This document shows positions 9,751 to 18,567 of a DNA stretch of 64,000 bases, one piece after another. Source of the stretch: Spirosoma arboris (GTDB taxonomy: Bacteria; Bacteroidota; Bacteroidia; Cytophagales; Spirosomataceae); the NCBI RefSeq assembly GCF_009754945.1, contig NZ_WPIN01000021.1, positions 62,001 through 126,000 of the forward strand, given 5' to 3'. Made by a program: the position numbers and the translations under genes. The notes below the pieces were generated by a model. It saw only the letters and a list, made by a program, of their open reading frames with translations, ran no database searches and was not told the origin of the DNA. Every line of letters begins with the position of its first letter. Position 1 is the stretch's first letter.

Positions 9751-10557
9751 TTAATGGCGATTCGTATAGCCAACACTCATGCTGTTGAAGCGGGTAGCCG
9801 ACTCAGTTCCCAAGAAATCCATTGTCACTGATGGTTCGTAGACAAGCTCATCACTAAAGTCCCAGGCGTTACGAACCAACAGTTGCTCGCCCGTTGGTTT
9901 ATAGACCGCCGTGACTTTATAGCGCCCCATCGGAATATCTTTTATGGTATCGTTGTAACGCTTCTTGGCCTGTAGTTTCAACACCTTACCCGTTGACCCG
10001 TCGATCAGTGGCCCAACTGGCGTCAACGTAAATTCAATGTTCTCGTTATCCCAAAGGTCATCGGCGTTCAGGTCCCGGGACATTTCCATTGTGCCGCCAT
10101 AATAGAGATCCAGGCTTAAGTCGGGGATATGGCCGGTCAGTTTCCACTGGAAATTGCGAACAGGTTTTTCAGTGCTCGTAAATGGGGCATCGTTTTCAGG
10201 ATCGAGATCAATTTTATAGACGCGATCATTATACTGTTTCAGAATATACCCTTTGGCGATCCATTCACCCGCAAAGTCGACCATTTGAACCTTATAGGCG
10301 CCATCAGCGGCTGTCTTAACTTCGGGACCATCGCCCGTAAAGACCGTATGATCAACAAAAACCGTTGCCTTAGGTAATGGTTTACCCTGTGGGTCAGTCA
10401 CTTTACCGACTAAATAGCCATCCTGACCGGATGTGCCAGGATCAACTCCTGTTGGATTTTTGGGGTCAACGGGTTGCTTAGTGCAGGCAGTTAGTATAGA
10501 TAGGCTGCCTATGAGAAGTAAAAAAGCACTTGATAGAATACGAACTGAGTGTAGCAT
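9751..10557 (-). CDS. Lipoprotein with carboxypeptidase-regulatory-like domain
   Basis: The start is placed at ATG 10557 because it opens directly on a lipoprotein signal with lipobox LSILTACTK; an upstream in-frame ATG at 10725 would add 56 residues with no signal. The 268-residue product then has YLVGKVTDPQGKPLPKATV followed by TAADGAYKVQM, a carboxypeptidase-regulatory-like (transthyretin-like) module of about 80 residues. The C-terminal region reads as a second beta-sandwich. It is transcribed ahead of the ZU5-like lipoprotein. The function is unknown; surface binding or structural support is plausible. Confidence 0.75.
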   Translation of the reverse strand: MLHSVRILSSAFLLLIGSLSILTACTKQPVDPKNPTGVDPGTSGQDGYLVGKVTDPQGKPLPKATVFVDHTVFTGDGPEVKTAADGAYKVQMVDFAGEWIAKGYILKQYNDRVYKIDLDPENDAPFTSTEKPVRNFQWKLTGHIPDLSLDLYYGGTMEMSRDLNADDLWDNENIEFTLTPVGPLIDGSTGKVLKLQAKKRYNDTIKDIPMGRYKVTAVYKPTGEQLLVRNAWDFSDELVYEPSVTMDFLGTESATRFNSMSVGYTNRH

Positions 10558-10920
10558 GTTTTTCGTTAGTTGTTGTTTGATGGACCAAAATTGGTTCATC
10601 AAAGCCGCCTGCTCAACGATGAGCGGTTTGGGCTGCAACAAGCAACGTATGAGTTGGGAAAATGACCGCTTTAATCGTCGAAACTGCGGCTTAAAACACA
10701 AGCCTATTTTCGATGCCAAGGCCACTCGTATCCGATAAAGCGATGTCCTGTCAGCGTGACTTAAATAGTGGAAGCCTTCTAATGCCTACGCCAACCGACC
10801 TTATCATCGGCTTCTGTTACTTACTTTCATGTAAGTTTTTTTTTGGTAACAATTGGGTATTTGTTAACCTTGTAGTGTTTTATGAAATGCCCACCGAATA
10901 TACTTACAGGAAAGAAGTAA
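10558..10920. promoter_or_regulatory. Divergent promoter region of lipoprotein and hybrid regulator genes
   Basis: This 363-base gap separates a minus-strand lipoprotein operon from the plus-strand hybrid sensor gene, so it must contain promoters for both. Near 10830-10885 there is a T-run and TTTGT/TATTTG-like words reminiscent of Bacteroidota sigma factor sites, but the spacing does not fit the consensus well, so no exact promoter is called. Confidence 0.4.
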
Positions 10921-13900
10921 ATGAGAAAGGTGATCCTGACTCATACGCTACTATTGCTTATCTCCTTTTGCGCAACAGCACAAAAGGCAACGTTTGAGTT
11001 TTTTACGACAGCAGATGGATTAGCAGGTAATAACACATCATCAGTCACGCAAGATGATCAGGGGTTTATCTGGTTTGTGAATGATGGTAAAATCCATCGC
11101 TACGATGGGCGGAGTTTTGTCGTATATCCAGCCCCAAAGGAATTATCGACTGGGAAGGAATTTTTATCGGGCTTAACCTCATGGCAAGATTCATTACTGT
11201 TCGTATGGAGCGAGCATTTTCCTTTCCTGTTTAATCCAAAAACAGGAAATTGGCAACGCCTGCAACTTAAACAGAAAGGCACCCAGAATGATGGAAGTCG
11301 GCTTTGGACAAGTCCAGAACAAGCTAATATTGTAGTGACCAAAGTGCGAAAAGGCTCTGGTTCCCCCCATGCCTGGGATTCTAAACACGGTCAGGTCACC
11401 CCGCTCCTTTCAACAAAATACCCCCAATTACTCAACACCTATTACTGGAACTTTGCCAATGCGTTCGACTACACGATCAACTATCAGGACACACTGTATC
11501 ACCTCAGCAAATCAGGTAAGGTTACGCTGGCAACACCATTGAATACCATTTGTACAAGCTATGCTAATCTTTGGATTCAGTCTGGATCGAATGAGCTAGT
11601 AATCCTGCCGCTAGACAAGCCTTTTTATAAGCTGGATAAAACTAAAAACCGGTTCGTGTTACATCCCGCCAGTCGATTTTTAGGCAATGGCCGCAATCCT
11701 TTAAGGCAGTTTATTCTGGAAAAAAATGGCAGTATCTGGGCATGTGGGCTGGATAGAAGCCTCATTTATTATGATGCCTCAGCCGATACATTGTACAATT
11801 TTCAAGATGAATTGAAAAGACTTATGCCTAATCGAAATGATTTCATGGGTCTATTTCATGACAAAAGCGGTGTTGTCTGGATAAGCACACGGCTGGGTCT
11901 ACTAAAAGTAACGCCCCGAACCAATCCATTTGACACCTATTTTGATGGGTTAAATCAGACCAATGCACACTATAGTTTCAGAGGACTCACCGAGGATAAT
12001 CAGGGAAGGGTCTATGGAGTGTATTATGATGGGATAGCGCGATTTGATCGTATCCACAAAAAAACATCGCAATTCTATACGTTCACCCCTCTGCTTAGTT
12101 TATTCGATCTCTCTGCAGAAGGGGATAAAATCTGGGTAAATGGATGGCAATTATTAGACCCAAAATCAGGCAAAGTAAGCAAGGTACCGAGTCCATTTCG
12201 TGAAAATGCCTTTTCAGATAGTGGTTTTTTTACCAGAGAAAAAGATGGAACGCTCTGGTGGGCTTCCCATTACCTGTTGTATCGCTTACATAAATCGACA
12301 ACTGGGTTTTATTGGACTAAAGAACTAGAACTGCCAGAGCGGGTTTTTAATAAGACCGAAGCCCTCCATTTTGGTACCCAAAGCGGAAAATTATGGATCG
12401 GTTTTAATGGAAGATTACTGCAATATGATTCAAAAACGAAGAAACAGCACTGGTTCGATCCTAAGAAGTGGGGCCTGCCTGTTTCTCGTATTATGACCAT
12501 TGAGGAAGATTCGGCAGGAAAACTTTGGCTGGGCACTGATGTCGGACTGGTTCAGGTTGATCCTATCAACGGAACTACTAATCACTATACAATGGATGAC
12601 GGTTTGCCCAATAATTTTATTTGTGGCATGTTGACTGAGGGTGATTCCTGCCTATGGCTGAGTACCAACCACGGGCTTTCCCGTTTTCATATAGCTACTA
12701 AAACATTTGTCAATTTTTTTAAAGAAGATGGGCTGACGCACAACGAGTTTAACCGGAAGTCCTATTTTAAAGCCCGCAATGGCCGGATGTTTTTTGGCGG
12801 TATGCGGGGTATCAATGCCTTTTTCCCTAAAGAGGTCATACAGACGTATCGAGATCAGGGTTCTCAATTGGTGCTTTCTTCGTTTGAATACACAGATGAA
12901 AGGCGGGACTCTGTGCTGCGAGAAACCAAATTTGCCCGAAATCCCGAAATCCATCTCAACTATTGGGACTGGTCCTATACGTTTGAGTATGCACTGACGG
13001 ATTACGACAATCCCAAAGAGATATTCTACAGCTATAAAATGGAGGGCTATAAAAACAGCTGGTCAGCCCCTTCCAAATTTAACTTTACCCGATTCAACAG
13101 CTTACCCAGTGGCCACTATATTTTCCGGGTAAAAGCGCGGGATAGTCGTGGACGGTGGCACCCAAATGAACTGGCCGTGAAGGTAGTGGTATATCCACCC
13201 TGGTGGGCTACCTGGTGGGCTTACCTCACCTATTTTTTACTTCTTTCTGGCCTTGCCTTCGCCATCTATTCGTTTTTGAAAAAACGCCTACTGCTCCAAA
13301 ATGAATTGCAATTGAGGCAGGAAGAAGCCCATCGCCTGAAAGAACTGGACCAGTTTAAGAGTCGACTCTACACGAACCTTACGCACGAATTCCGTACTCC
13401 GCTAACGGTCATCCTCGGCATGATCGGTCAAATCCGGGACCAGCCGAAAAAACACCTGGAAGAAGGAACAAGGCTAATAGAAAACAACAGTCAAAACCTC
13501 CTGCGGCTCGTTAATCAACTACTCGATCTGTCTAAACTCGAAAACAAATCGTTTCAGCTCCATATGCAATTTGGTAACATAGCGCCTTACCTACGCTATG
13601 TAATCGAATCGTTCCAATCTTACGCCAATAGTCTGAACCTCTCACTTCGTTTTTTTACCACGTTGGAGTCACTGATGATGGATTATGATGCCGAACAATT
13701 GAAACAAGTGCTGATCAACCTGATTTCCAATGCGCTCAAATTTACTCCATCGGGTGGCGATATAATGGTTCGGCTGACTGAGGATGTAAATCAATTGATC
13801 ATCGAGGTTCGGGACACGGGCATCGGCATCGCCGAAAAAGACATATTTTATGTGTTCGACCGCTTTTATCAGGTAGATGGCTCTCACACGCGTCTGGGCG

Positions 13901-14910
13901 AAGGTACCGGAATTGGCCTGGCCCATGCACAGGAATTAGTCAAATTGATGGGAGGGGCAATCAGTGTACGAAGCGAACTTGGCAAAGGAACAACGTTTAT
14001 GGTTCGCTTGCCAGTGACAACAAAGTCCTCAATAAGTGACCGGCAAACGGCAATCCCCCCCCCTGCAGGTGAGATGATTACATCAAACCACGCAGCCTTG
14101 TTACTTGAGGAACACACATCACCTACCCTACATCATACATCGTTACCCGACCTTCTCCTGATTGAAGACAATCCCGATGTCGTAATTTACCTGAAAACCT
14201 GCCTCATTGGGTTATACCAGTTGGATGTGGCTTACAATGGAAAAGTCGGTATCGAAAAGGCACTCTCAACTATTCCTGACCTCATCATCAGTGATGTGAT
14301 GATGCCAGAAAAAGACGGCTATCAGGTTTGTGATACCTTAAAAAACGACGAGCGTACCAGTCATATTCCAATTATATTGCTAACCGCCAAAGCGGGTACT
14401 GATGCCAAAATAGCTGGTCTGAAACGCGGTGCGGATGTCTACCTGACTAAACCCTTCGACAGGGAAGAACTGCTGGTAAGTCTGGAAATGTTAGTAGCCA
14501 AACAAAAGCGATTAATTGCCCATTTCTCAAAAAACAACCTCATTGAGGTACCAGCACCGGTTATTGAACAAGAGCCAGAGGAAGCCTTTGCCCTGGAAGA
14601 TGCGTTTGTGCAAAAGGTGACGAAAGTAGTAGCGGAAAACTTCGCTGATGAAGGCTTTGCTTTACCACAACTCTGCCAGAAAATAGGTATGAGCCGCTCC
14701 CAACTGTTCCGAAAAATGAAGGCCCTAATGGATACATCGCCTTCCGATTTCATTCGCTCTTATCGCCTTGACAGGGCAAAATTCTTGTTAGAAACAACCG
14801 ACCTCAGCGTCTCGGAAGTGGCCTGGCAAACGGGCTATAAAAACCCCGGCCATTTTTCTACCTCATTTCAGGGAGAATTTGGATTTTCTCCGAGTTCAAT
14901 TGATAAGTAG
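10921..14910 (+). CDS. Hybrid two-component system protein (HTCS) with AraC-type output
   Basis: The 1329-residue protein has a signal peptide (1-20) and a periplasmic two-component-regulator propeller with recurring WxG-type blades such as LWLGTDVGLVQVDP. A Y_Y_Y domain follows (about 695-757), then a membrane helix near 767-787. The cytoplasmic part has a HisKA domain with NLTHEFRTPL (phospho-His 822), an HATPase with NLISNALKFTPSGG and GTGIGLAHAQE, a receiver domain (about 1077-1195, phospho-Asp 1125 in IISDVMMPEKDGY) and a C-terminal AraC-type helix-turn-helix. Proteins of this kind sense glycan fragments and switch on nearby utilisation genes. Here no SusC/SusD pair lies adjacent, so the target is open; the next gene is a CBM14-like peptide. 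Confidence 0.93.
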   Translation: MRKVILTHTLLLLISFCATAQKATFEFFTTADGLAGNNTSSVTQDDQGFIWFVNDGKIHRYDGRSFVVYPAPKELSTGKEFLSGLTSWQDSLLFVWSEHFPFLFNPKTGNWQRLQLKQKGTQNDGSRLWTSPEQANIVVTKVRKGSGSPHAWDSKHGQVTPLLSTKYPQLLNTYYWNFANAFDYTINYQDTLYHLSKSGKVTLATPLNTICTSYANLWIQSGSNELVILPLDKPFYKLDKTKNRFVLHPASRFLGNGRNPLRQFILEKNGSIWACGLDRSLIYYDASADTLYNFQDELKRLMPNRNDFMGLFHDKSGVVWISTRLGLLKVTPRTNPFDTYFDGLNQTNAHYSFRGLTEDNQGRVYGVYYDGIARFDRIHKKTSQFYTFTPLLSLFDLSAEGDKIWVNGWQLLDPKSGKVSKVPSPFRENAFSDSGFFTREKDGTLWWASHYLLYRLHKSTTGFYWTKELELPERVFNKTEALHFGTQSGKLWIGFNGRLLQYDSKTKKQHWFDPKKWGLPVSRIMTIEEDSAGKLWLGTDVGLVQVDPINGTTNHYTMDDGLPNNFICGMLTEGDSCLWLSTNHGLSRFHIATKTFVNFFKEDGLTHNEFNRKSYFKARNGRMFFGGMRGINAFFPKEVIQTYRDQGSQLVLSSFEYTDERRDSVLRETKFARNPEIHLNYWDWSYTFEYALTDYDNPKEIFYSYKMEGYKNSWSAPSKFNFTRFNSLPSGHYIFRVKARDSRGRWHPNELAVKVVVYPPWWATWWAYLTYFLLLSGLAFAIYSFLKKRLLLQNELQLRQEEAHRLKELDQFKSRLYTNLTHEFRTPLTVILGMIGQIRDQPKKHLEEGTRLIENNSQNLLRLVNQLLDLSKLENKSFQLHMQFGNIAPYLRYVIESFQSYANSLNLSLRFFTTLESLMMDYDAEQLKQVLINLISNALKFTPSGGDIMVRLTEDVNQLIIEVRDTGIGIAEKDIFYVFDRFYQVDGSHTRLGEGTGIGLAHAQELVKLMGGAISVRSELGKGTTFMVRLPVTTKSSISDRQTAIPPPAGEMITSNHAALLLEEHTSPTLHHTSLPDLLLIEDNPDVVIYLKTCLIGLYQLDVAYNGKVGIEKALSTIPDLIISDVMMPEKDGYQVCDTLKNDERTSHIPIILLTAKAGTDAKIAGLKRGADVYLTKPFDREELLVSLEMLVAKQKRLIAHFSKNNLIEVPAPVIEQEPEEAFALEDAFVQKVTKVVAENFADEGFALPQLCQKIGMSRSQLFRKMKALMDTSPSDFIRSYRLDRAKFLLETTDLSVSEVAWQTGYKNPGHFSTSFQGEFGFSPSSIDK

Positions 14911-14931
14911 TTGATTTTTAGATTTTTGCGC

Positions 14932-14967
14932 AGGCGTTTAATTGTTGTGTGCAACAATTAAACGCCT
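14932..14967 (+). terminator. Intrinsic terminator after the hybrid regulator
   Basis: A 16-bp perfect stem (14932-14947 with 14952-14967, arm AGGCGTTTAATTGTTG) closes on a TGTG tetraloop and is followed by ATTTTTT. It lies 21 bases after the stop codon. Confidence 0.85.
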
Positions 14968-14983
14968 ATTTTTTGCTCTATGC

Positions 14984-15018
14984 AACGAATTGAGTAGCAT
15001 TTGGAACGAATTGAGAAG
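14984..15018. repeat. Direct repeat pair, 21-base period
   Basis: AACGAATTGAGTAG (14984-14997) recurs as AACGAATTGAGAAG (15005-15018), 13 of 14 bases the same and offset by 21 bases, about two helical turns. It lies upstream of the CBM14-like gene. Such spacing fits a paired site for an AraC-type or other dimeric regulator, but this is inference. Confidence 0.4.
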
Positions 15019-15222
15019 TCGATTATATTTATATGTCACATTTTTGCAGAAATTATTTGCTATTTGAGACTGCGCATTGGCTTATGACTCTGGCGTAGAA
15101 GGTGGTAGGCGGGCGTCAAGGACACTTACATCAAACGGCATAGAATAGCTAGCGTCGCAATAGACGTATGGCTTACTGTTCTTTTCAATTATCGTTTTCC
15201 CTAACTTTTAATTTTAATTATT

Positions 15223-15426
15223 ATGTATCAAAACACAACATGTGATCAGACCGGGGCTACAATTGCAGACCCTTATAGTTGTGATCATTATTTTGAATGC
15301 AACGAGAGCGGAGGTCAAAGAGTGTGGGTTCATCAAGATTGTGCCCCTGGCACACATTGGGATAGAGAGAGAAATATTTGCAATTGGCCAGAGGAGGCAA
15401 ACTGTTGGGAAATACCACTCCCTTAA
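15223..15426 (+). CDS. CBM14 (peritrophin-A)-like six-cysteine mini-protein, 67 aa
   Basis: The whole protein is a single chitin-binding type-2 unit. Six cysteines at 7, 20, 26, 40, 53 and 61 give spacings 12-5-13-12-7, close to the peritrophin-A pattern, with the aromatic signature PYSCDHYFEC and GTHWDRERNICNWP between them. In known CBM14 domains three disulfides hold the fold and the aromatics bind chitin. Such domains are typical of arthropods and nematodes and rare in bacteria. There is no signal peptide and no upstream in-frame start, so the export route is unclear. The next gene, 99 bases downstream, encodes a predicted disulfide-handling membrane protein, which suggests a maturation partner. 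Confidence 0.75.
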   Translation: MYQNTTCDQTGATIADPYSCDHYFECNESGGQRVWVHQDCAPGTHWDRERNICNWPEEANCWEIPLP

Positions 15427-15525
15427 CCAAAAGCCTTTTGACCAATGTGGTGTCGCATCTCAATGGATGTGACACCACGTATGGTTTATGCTTCAAATCA
15501 GGCACTATAGATTATATTGTTTGTA

Positions 15526-16548
15526 ATGGATTTTGCTCTTCTCCTTGTACAAGTATCCCTCTCCCTTGTTTTTGTCATTGCTGCTTTTGCTAAACTAGTC
15601 AGTGTAGAGAAAACGAAACGAGCAGTGGCTGATTTTGGTATCCCGGGGAAATTAAGCTTTGTAGTTGCCCTGCTTTTATCTTTAAGCGAGTTGGTCATCG
15701 GCCTTCTACTACAGCCTTTCTGTTGGCCCTGGTTTGGTGCTTCGGCAGCGCTTTTTGTACTGACTATCTTCACCGTCGCTATTGTATATCATCTACTTAG
15801 AGGGAACTCAATTAGTTGTAATTGTTTTGGCGAAATGCAGACCAAGCTCATTGGGTGGACAACTGTTATTCGAAATGGGTTCTTTATGAGCATGGCCATT
15901 TTTATTCTGACAGTGGGACCCAGCCTTAAAAGGGTTCAGGTAGCCACTTGGATGAGCGCTTTACCCGCAGACCAATTCCTTGCTTTACTAATAAATGGAT
16001 TGACACTATTTATCTTGATCATTGGCGGATGGTACATTGTATACCTGTTGAAAAACCAGGGTAATCTGTCGTTAAAACTCGCTGAACTGGAAGGTCGCCT
16101 TATCAATATTGCCCCAACAAAAGGATTACCGATAGGAGCTTTTGCGCCTTTCTTTAGCCTACTCAATAAAAACAATGAAACCGAAACGTTAACTACACTT
16201 TTAGCGAGCCAAAAACCACTGCTACTTTTCTTTGTTAATCCCGATTGTGGCCCCTGTAATCAATTACTGCCCAAGATAGTAGAGTGGAACAATACGTATG
16301 TTGGTCGATTACGAATTGCACTGATTACTATGGTCAGCAGCAAAGGAACTTCTCCTCCCGACTATGCGATACTAAAAACGCTCATAGAGCAAGACAGGGT
16401 CGTATCAAAAAGTTTTCAGTCAATGTCGATGCCAAGTGCTGTACTAATCAGGCCCGATGGAACTATTGGGAGTCCGTTAGCAATCGGCGAACTCGCTATT
16501 AGAAATTTGATCAATTGGGTGCTTGATGAAGATAAGCACACTATTTAA
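15526..16548 (+). CDS. MauE/DoxX-like membrane domain fused to thioredoxin-like domain
   Basis: The start is put at ATG 15526; an in-frame TTG nine bases upstream is an alternative. The 340-residue protein has four N-terminal membrane helices of the MauE/DoxX redox group with the diagnostic CNCFG motif (Cys 98 and 100), a further helix near 152-172, then a periplasmic thioredoxin/TlpA-like domain with active site CGPC (Cys 241 and 244) and a cis-Pro in SMPSAV. MauE-type proteins pass electrons or disulfides across the inner membrane; the fusion probably does both steps in one chain. Its neighbour is a six-cysteine peptide, a natural substrate for disulfide formation. Confidence 0.85.
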   Translation: MDFALLLVQVSLSLVFVIAAFAKLVSVEKTKRAVADFGIPGKLSFVVALLLSLSELVIGLLLQPFCWPWFGASAALFVLTIFTVAIVYHLLRGNSISCNCFGEMQTKLIGWTTVIRNGFFMSMAIFILTVGPSLKRVQVATWMSALPADQFLALLINGLTLFILIIGGWYIVYLLKNQGNLSLKLAELEGRLINIAPTKGLPIGAFAPFFSLLNKNNETETLTTLLASQKPLLLFFVNPDCGPCNQLLPKIVEWNNTYVGRLRIALITMVSSKGTSPPDYAILKTLIEQDRVVSKSFQSMSMPSAVLIRPDGTIGSPLAIGELAIRNLINWVLDEDKHTI

Positions 16549-16732
16549 TGACTAATTGAGGAGTGGGTATTATTGAAATGCGTTTTTAAAGGATTCCATG
16601 CTGCCCAACTCTTGTCGGTGGATAAAGTTGTCATACATCATCAATTAAACCGTACAGTGTCTTAGCCCCCTATTAACTGGACAGATTTTCTGAAAAGGTT
16701 GTGTCGTAAAGTACCTGTGCTTCTTCCCATTT

Positions 16733-17576
16733 TTACTGGGGTGTTATAAAACCAATCGAACGGTGAAGTCGGTGAAAGTTGTAGTGGATAAAATAACGCC
16801 CTAACATTTCTTTGGCCTCATAATAGCTGGCAAACTCATTTCGCTCAATGACATCGTGTTCTAAAATGCTGTGAAAAGCTTCAATGCAAGAGTTCTCTTC
16901 GGGGGTGGCTACATGAGTGAATTCTTGCTTAATCTCTGAGCTTTTCAAAAAGTTACGTACCGAATGAGCGATAATCTGGCTGCCATTGTCATTGTGTAGA
17001 ATGACGCCCTTCAGTTCATGATTCCGGTTTATGCGTCGAAAAAGATTGATTAAGTCGATTTGACGAATACTGCTGCTTCGGCGGTCCGATTTGAAACAAC
17101 CAGTCCAGAATTTTGCGACTATAAACATCAATGACGCTCAGCAAATAGTAATTCCGTCGTTCCCCATGTACCCAAACGTATTTGATATCCCAGCACAGGT
17201 ATTCCAAAGGCTTGGTAGCTTCAATGCGTTTGAATTTAACAAATTCCCGCTTGCCCGTTGGTCGGATCACTTTGCCTAGGAGTAAATTATGTTCCTGCAT
17301 GAGCCGATACACCTTTTTCTTGTTGATCAAGTACTCTTTTTTCAACTCGTAGGTAATGTATTCGTAGCCAAGAGCATTGAACTCGACATCCAGTAGCTGA
17401 CGAATACTGGTCACTATCAGTTGATTGTCTACCCACGACCCATCCAACTTCATAGTCACTTGGCTGGGTCGTGCTCCAGGCCTACCTGACTGAGGTTGGT
17501 AATAAGATACGCTCCGAGGCACACTAAGCTACTGGCATAACAGGGTACGACTAGCTTGATTTTCGAACTGTTTCAT
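16733..17576 (-). pseudogene. IS3-family transposase OrfB, disrupted
   Basis: The frame starts at 17576 (MKQFENQASR) but meets a TAG at 17531-17529. A second open part contains the HTH_21 region and the start of the integrase core, with CWDIKYVWVHGERRNYYLLS carrying the first catalytic Asp. A frameshift near 17050-17100 moves the rest to another frame, with HNDNGSQ (second Asp) and EENSCIEAFHSILEHDVI (catalytic Glu), ending at 16733. One stop and one frameshift make it non-functional. Confidence 0.85.
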
Positions 17577-17892
17577 CAGGTTTAGCTTCTCCTGGAGTGA
17601 AGAGGAGTTTTTTTAGTAGTTCGTTCTTAATCTCCAGTTCCAAAGCCTGTTTAGCTACAATCCGCTTCAGGCGTTCGTTTTCCTCTTCGAGGGCTCGCAG
17701 TTGAGGATCGACGCGTTCATAGGAATCTTTCAGCCCTTCTTTGCCTTTGCTCAGATATTTCAATCGCCACTTGCGCAGCAACGAAGGGGATAAATTGTAT
17801 TTGCGACAAGTCTCAGCATAGCCGTCACGAATGGCTTCCTAGACAATAGAATAGCGGTCATCGGGAGTAAAACTTCGCCTTATTTTGCTCAT
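17551..17892 (-). pseudogene. IS3-family transposase OrfA, disrupted
   Basis: The reading frame starts at ATG 17892 with MSKIRRSFTPDDRYSIV, then hits an amber stop at 17841-17839, and continues with EAIRDGYAETCRKYNLSPSL and a leucine-zipper-like coiled coil (ALEEENERLKRIVAKQALEL). It is a helix-turn-helix OrfA with a single nonsense mutation. Confidence 0.8.
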
Positions 17893-17960
17893 GGAATCTG
17901 AATGTAAGAAGACTAAACTGTTTTTATAATTTTGTCCAGCCATTCAGGGGGTTAAGACCA

Positions 17961-18519
17961 GTACGTCCTGTTTTATGAGTTGGATGCTTTCGTTTTTCGG
18001 GATGAACTCATGGAATGGTGCCGAAAAGGATATGATTATATAGGGGCCCCCTGGTTGGAAGGATGGAGCATGGCTACACCAACTTCTCCCTTTATTGGGG
18101 TAGGAAACGGTGGTTTTTCGTTACGAAAAATAAGCTCTCTCTTAAAAGTATCTAACTCATTTTCTTACATCTTCTGGCCGTCCGAATTGTGGAAAAAATT
18201 TCAAGCGGTATCATCTAGAGACAAGCCAGCGGCTTTGGTGGACTTGGCTAAAAATTTGACTATCAGGAACAATACGTTTCACTGGTTTAACGACAGGGCA
18301 AAGACGGAGGATGTCTTTTGGGGCATGTTCGTCAAACGAAACTTCACCTGGTTTACAATCCCTGATGCCGAAGAAGCCACACAGTTTAGCATCGAAGCAC
18401 AACCTCAGCGTCTGCATGAATTGAATCAGCACCAGCTGCCCTTTGGTTGTCATGCCTGGTGGAAATATGATCTGGAATTCTGGCGACCATTCATTCGCGA
18501 GTTTGGTTACGACATTTAA
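17961..18519 (+). pseudogene. DUF5672-type glycosyltransferase, N-terminus lost at the IS
   Basis: Translation is open from the IS boundary with QYVLFYELDAFVFRDELMEW, followed by GYDYIGAPW, GVGNGGFSLRK and ENVFWGxxxxR-like KTEDVFWGMFVKR, and ends GFDI-like EFGYDI. This is the C-terminal two thirds of the DUF5672 family of putative sugar transferases. The family's N-terminal strand region is absent, and the sequence left of the IS (16549-16657) does not encode it, so insertion was accompanied by deletion. The only start in frame is a TTG at 17980 that is really the Leu of YELD. Confidence 0.8.
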
Positions 18520-18567
18520 ATGTGTCCCGACCCAATTAAAACCCACCACCGTAAACAAGTTTTTAAC

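Larger units (their letters stand above)
16658..17960 (-). mobile_element. IS3-family insertion sequence, inactivated
   Basis: The element spans about 1.3 kb with imperfect terminal inverted repeats: the left end from 16658 reads TGTCTTAGCCCCCT then a CTGGACA block, and the right end read inward from 17960 reads TGGTCTTAACCCCCT then the same CTGGACA. Both ends begin TG, as IS3 elements do. It encodes OrfA and OrfB on the minus strand, both broken. A clean target duplication is not visible; GTAC occurs near both junctions (16652 and 17961) but not directly adjacent on the left. Confidence 0.85.

Noticed and set aside
16652..17964. Target-site duplication GTAC around the IS
   Set aside because: The left copy is separated from the IS end by two bases, so it cannot be placed cleanly; IS3 duplications are normally three to five bases directly at the ends.
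17980..18519. Intact 179-aa gene with TTG start
   Set aside because: The TTG is the Leu codon of the family motif YELDAF, and homologues need a longer N-terminus, so it is treated as a truncated pseudogene.
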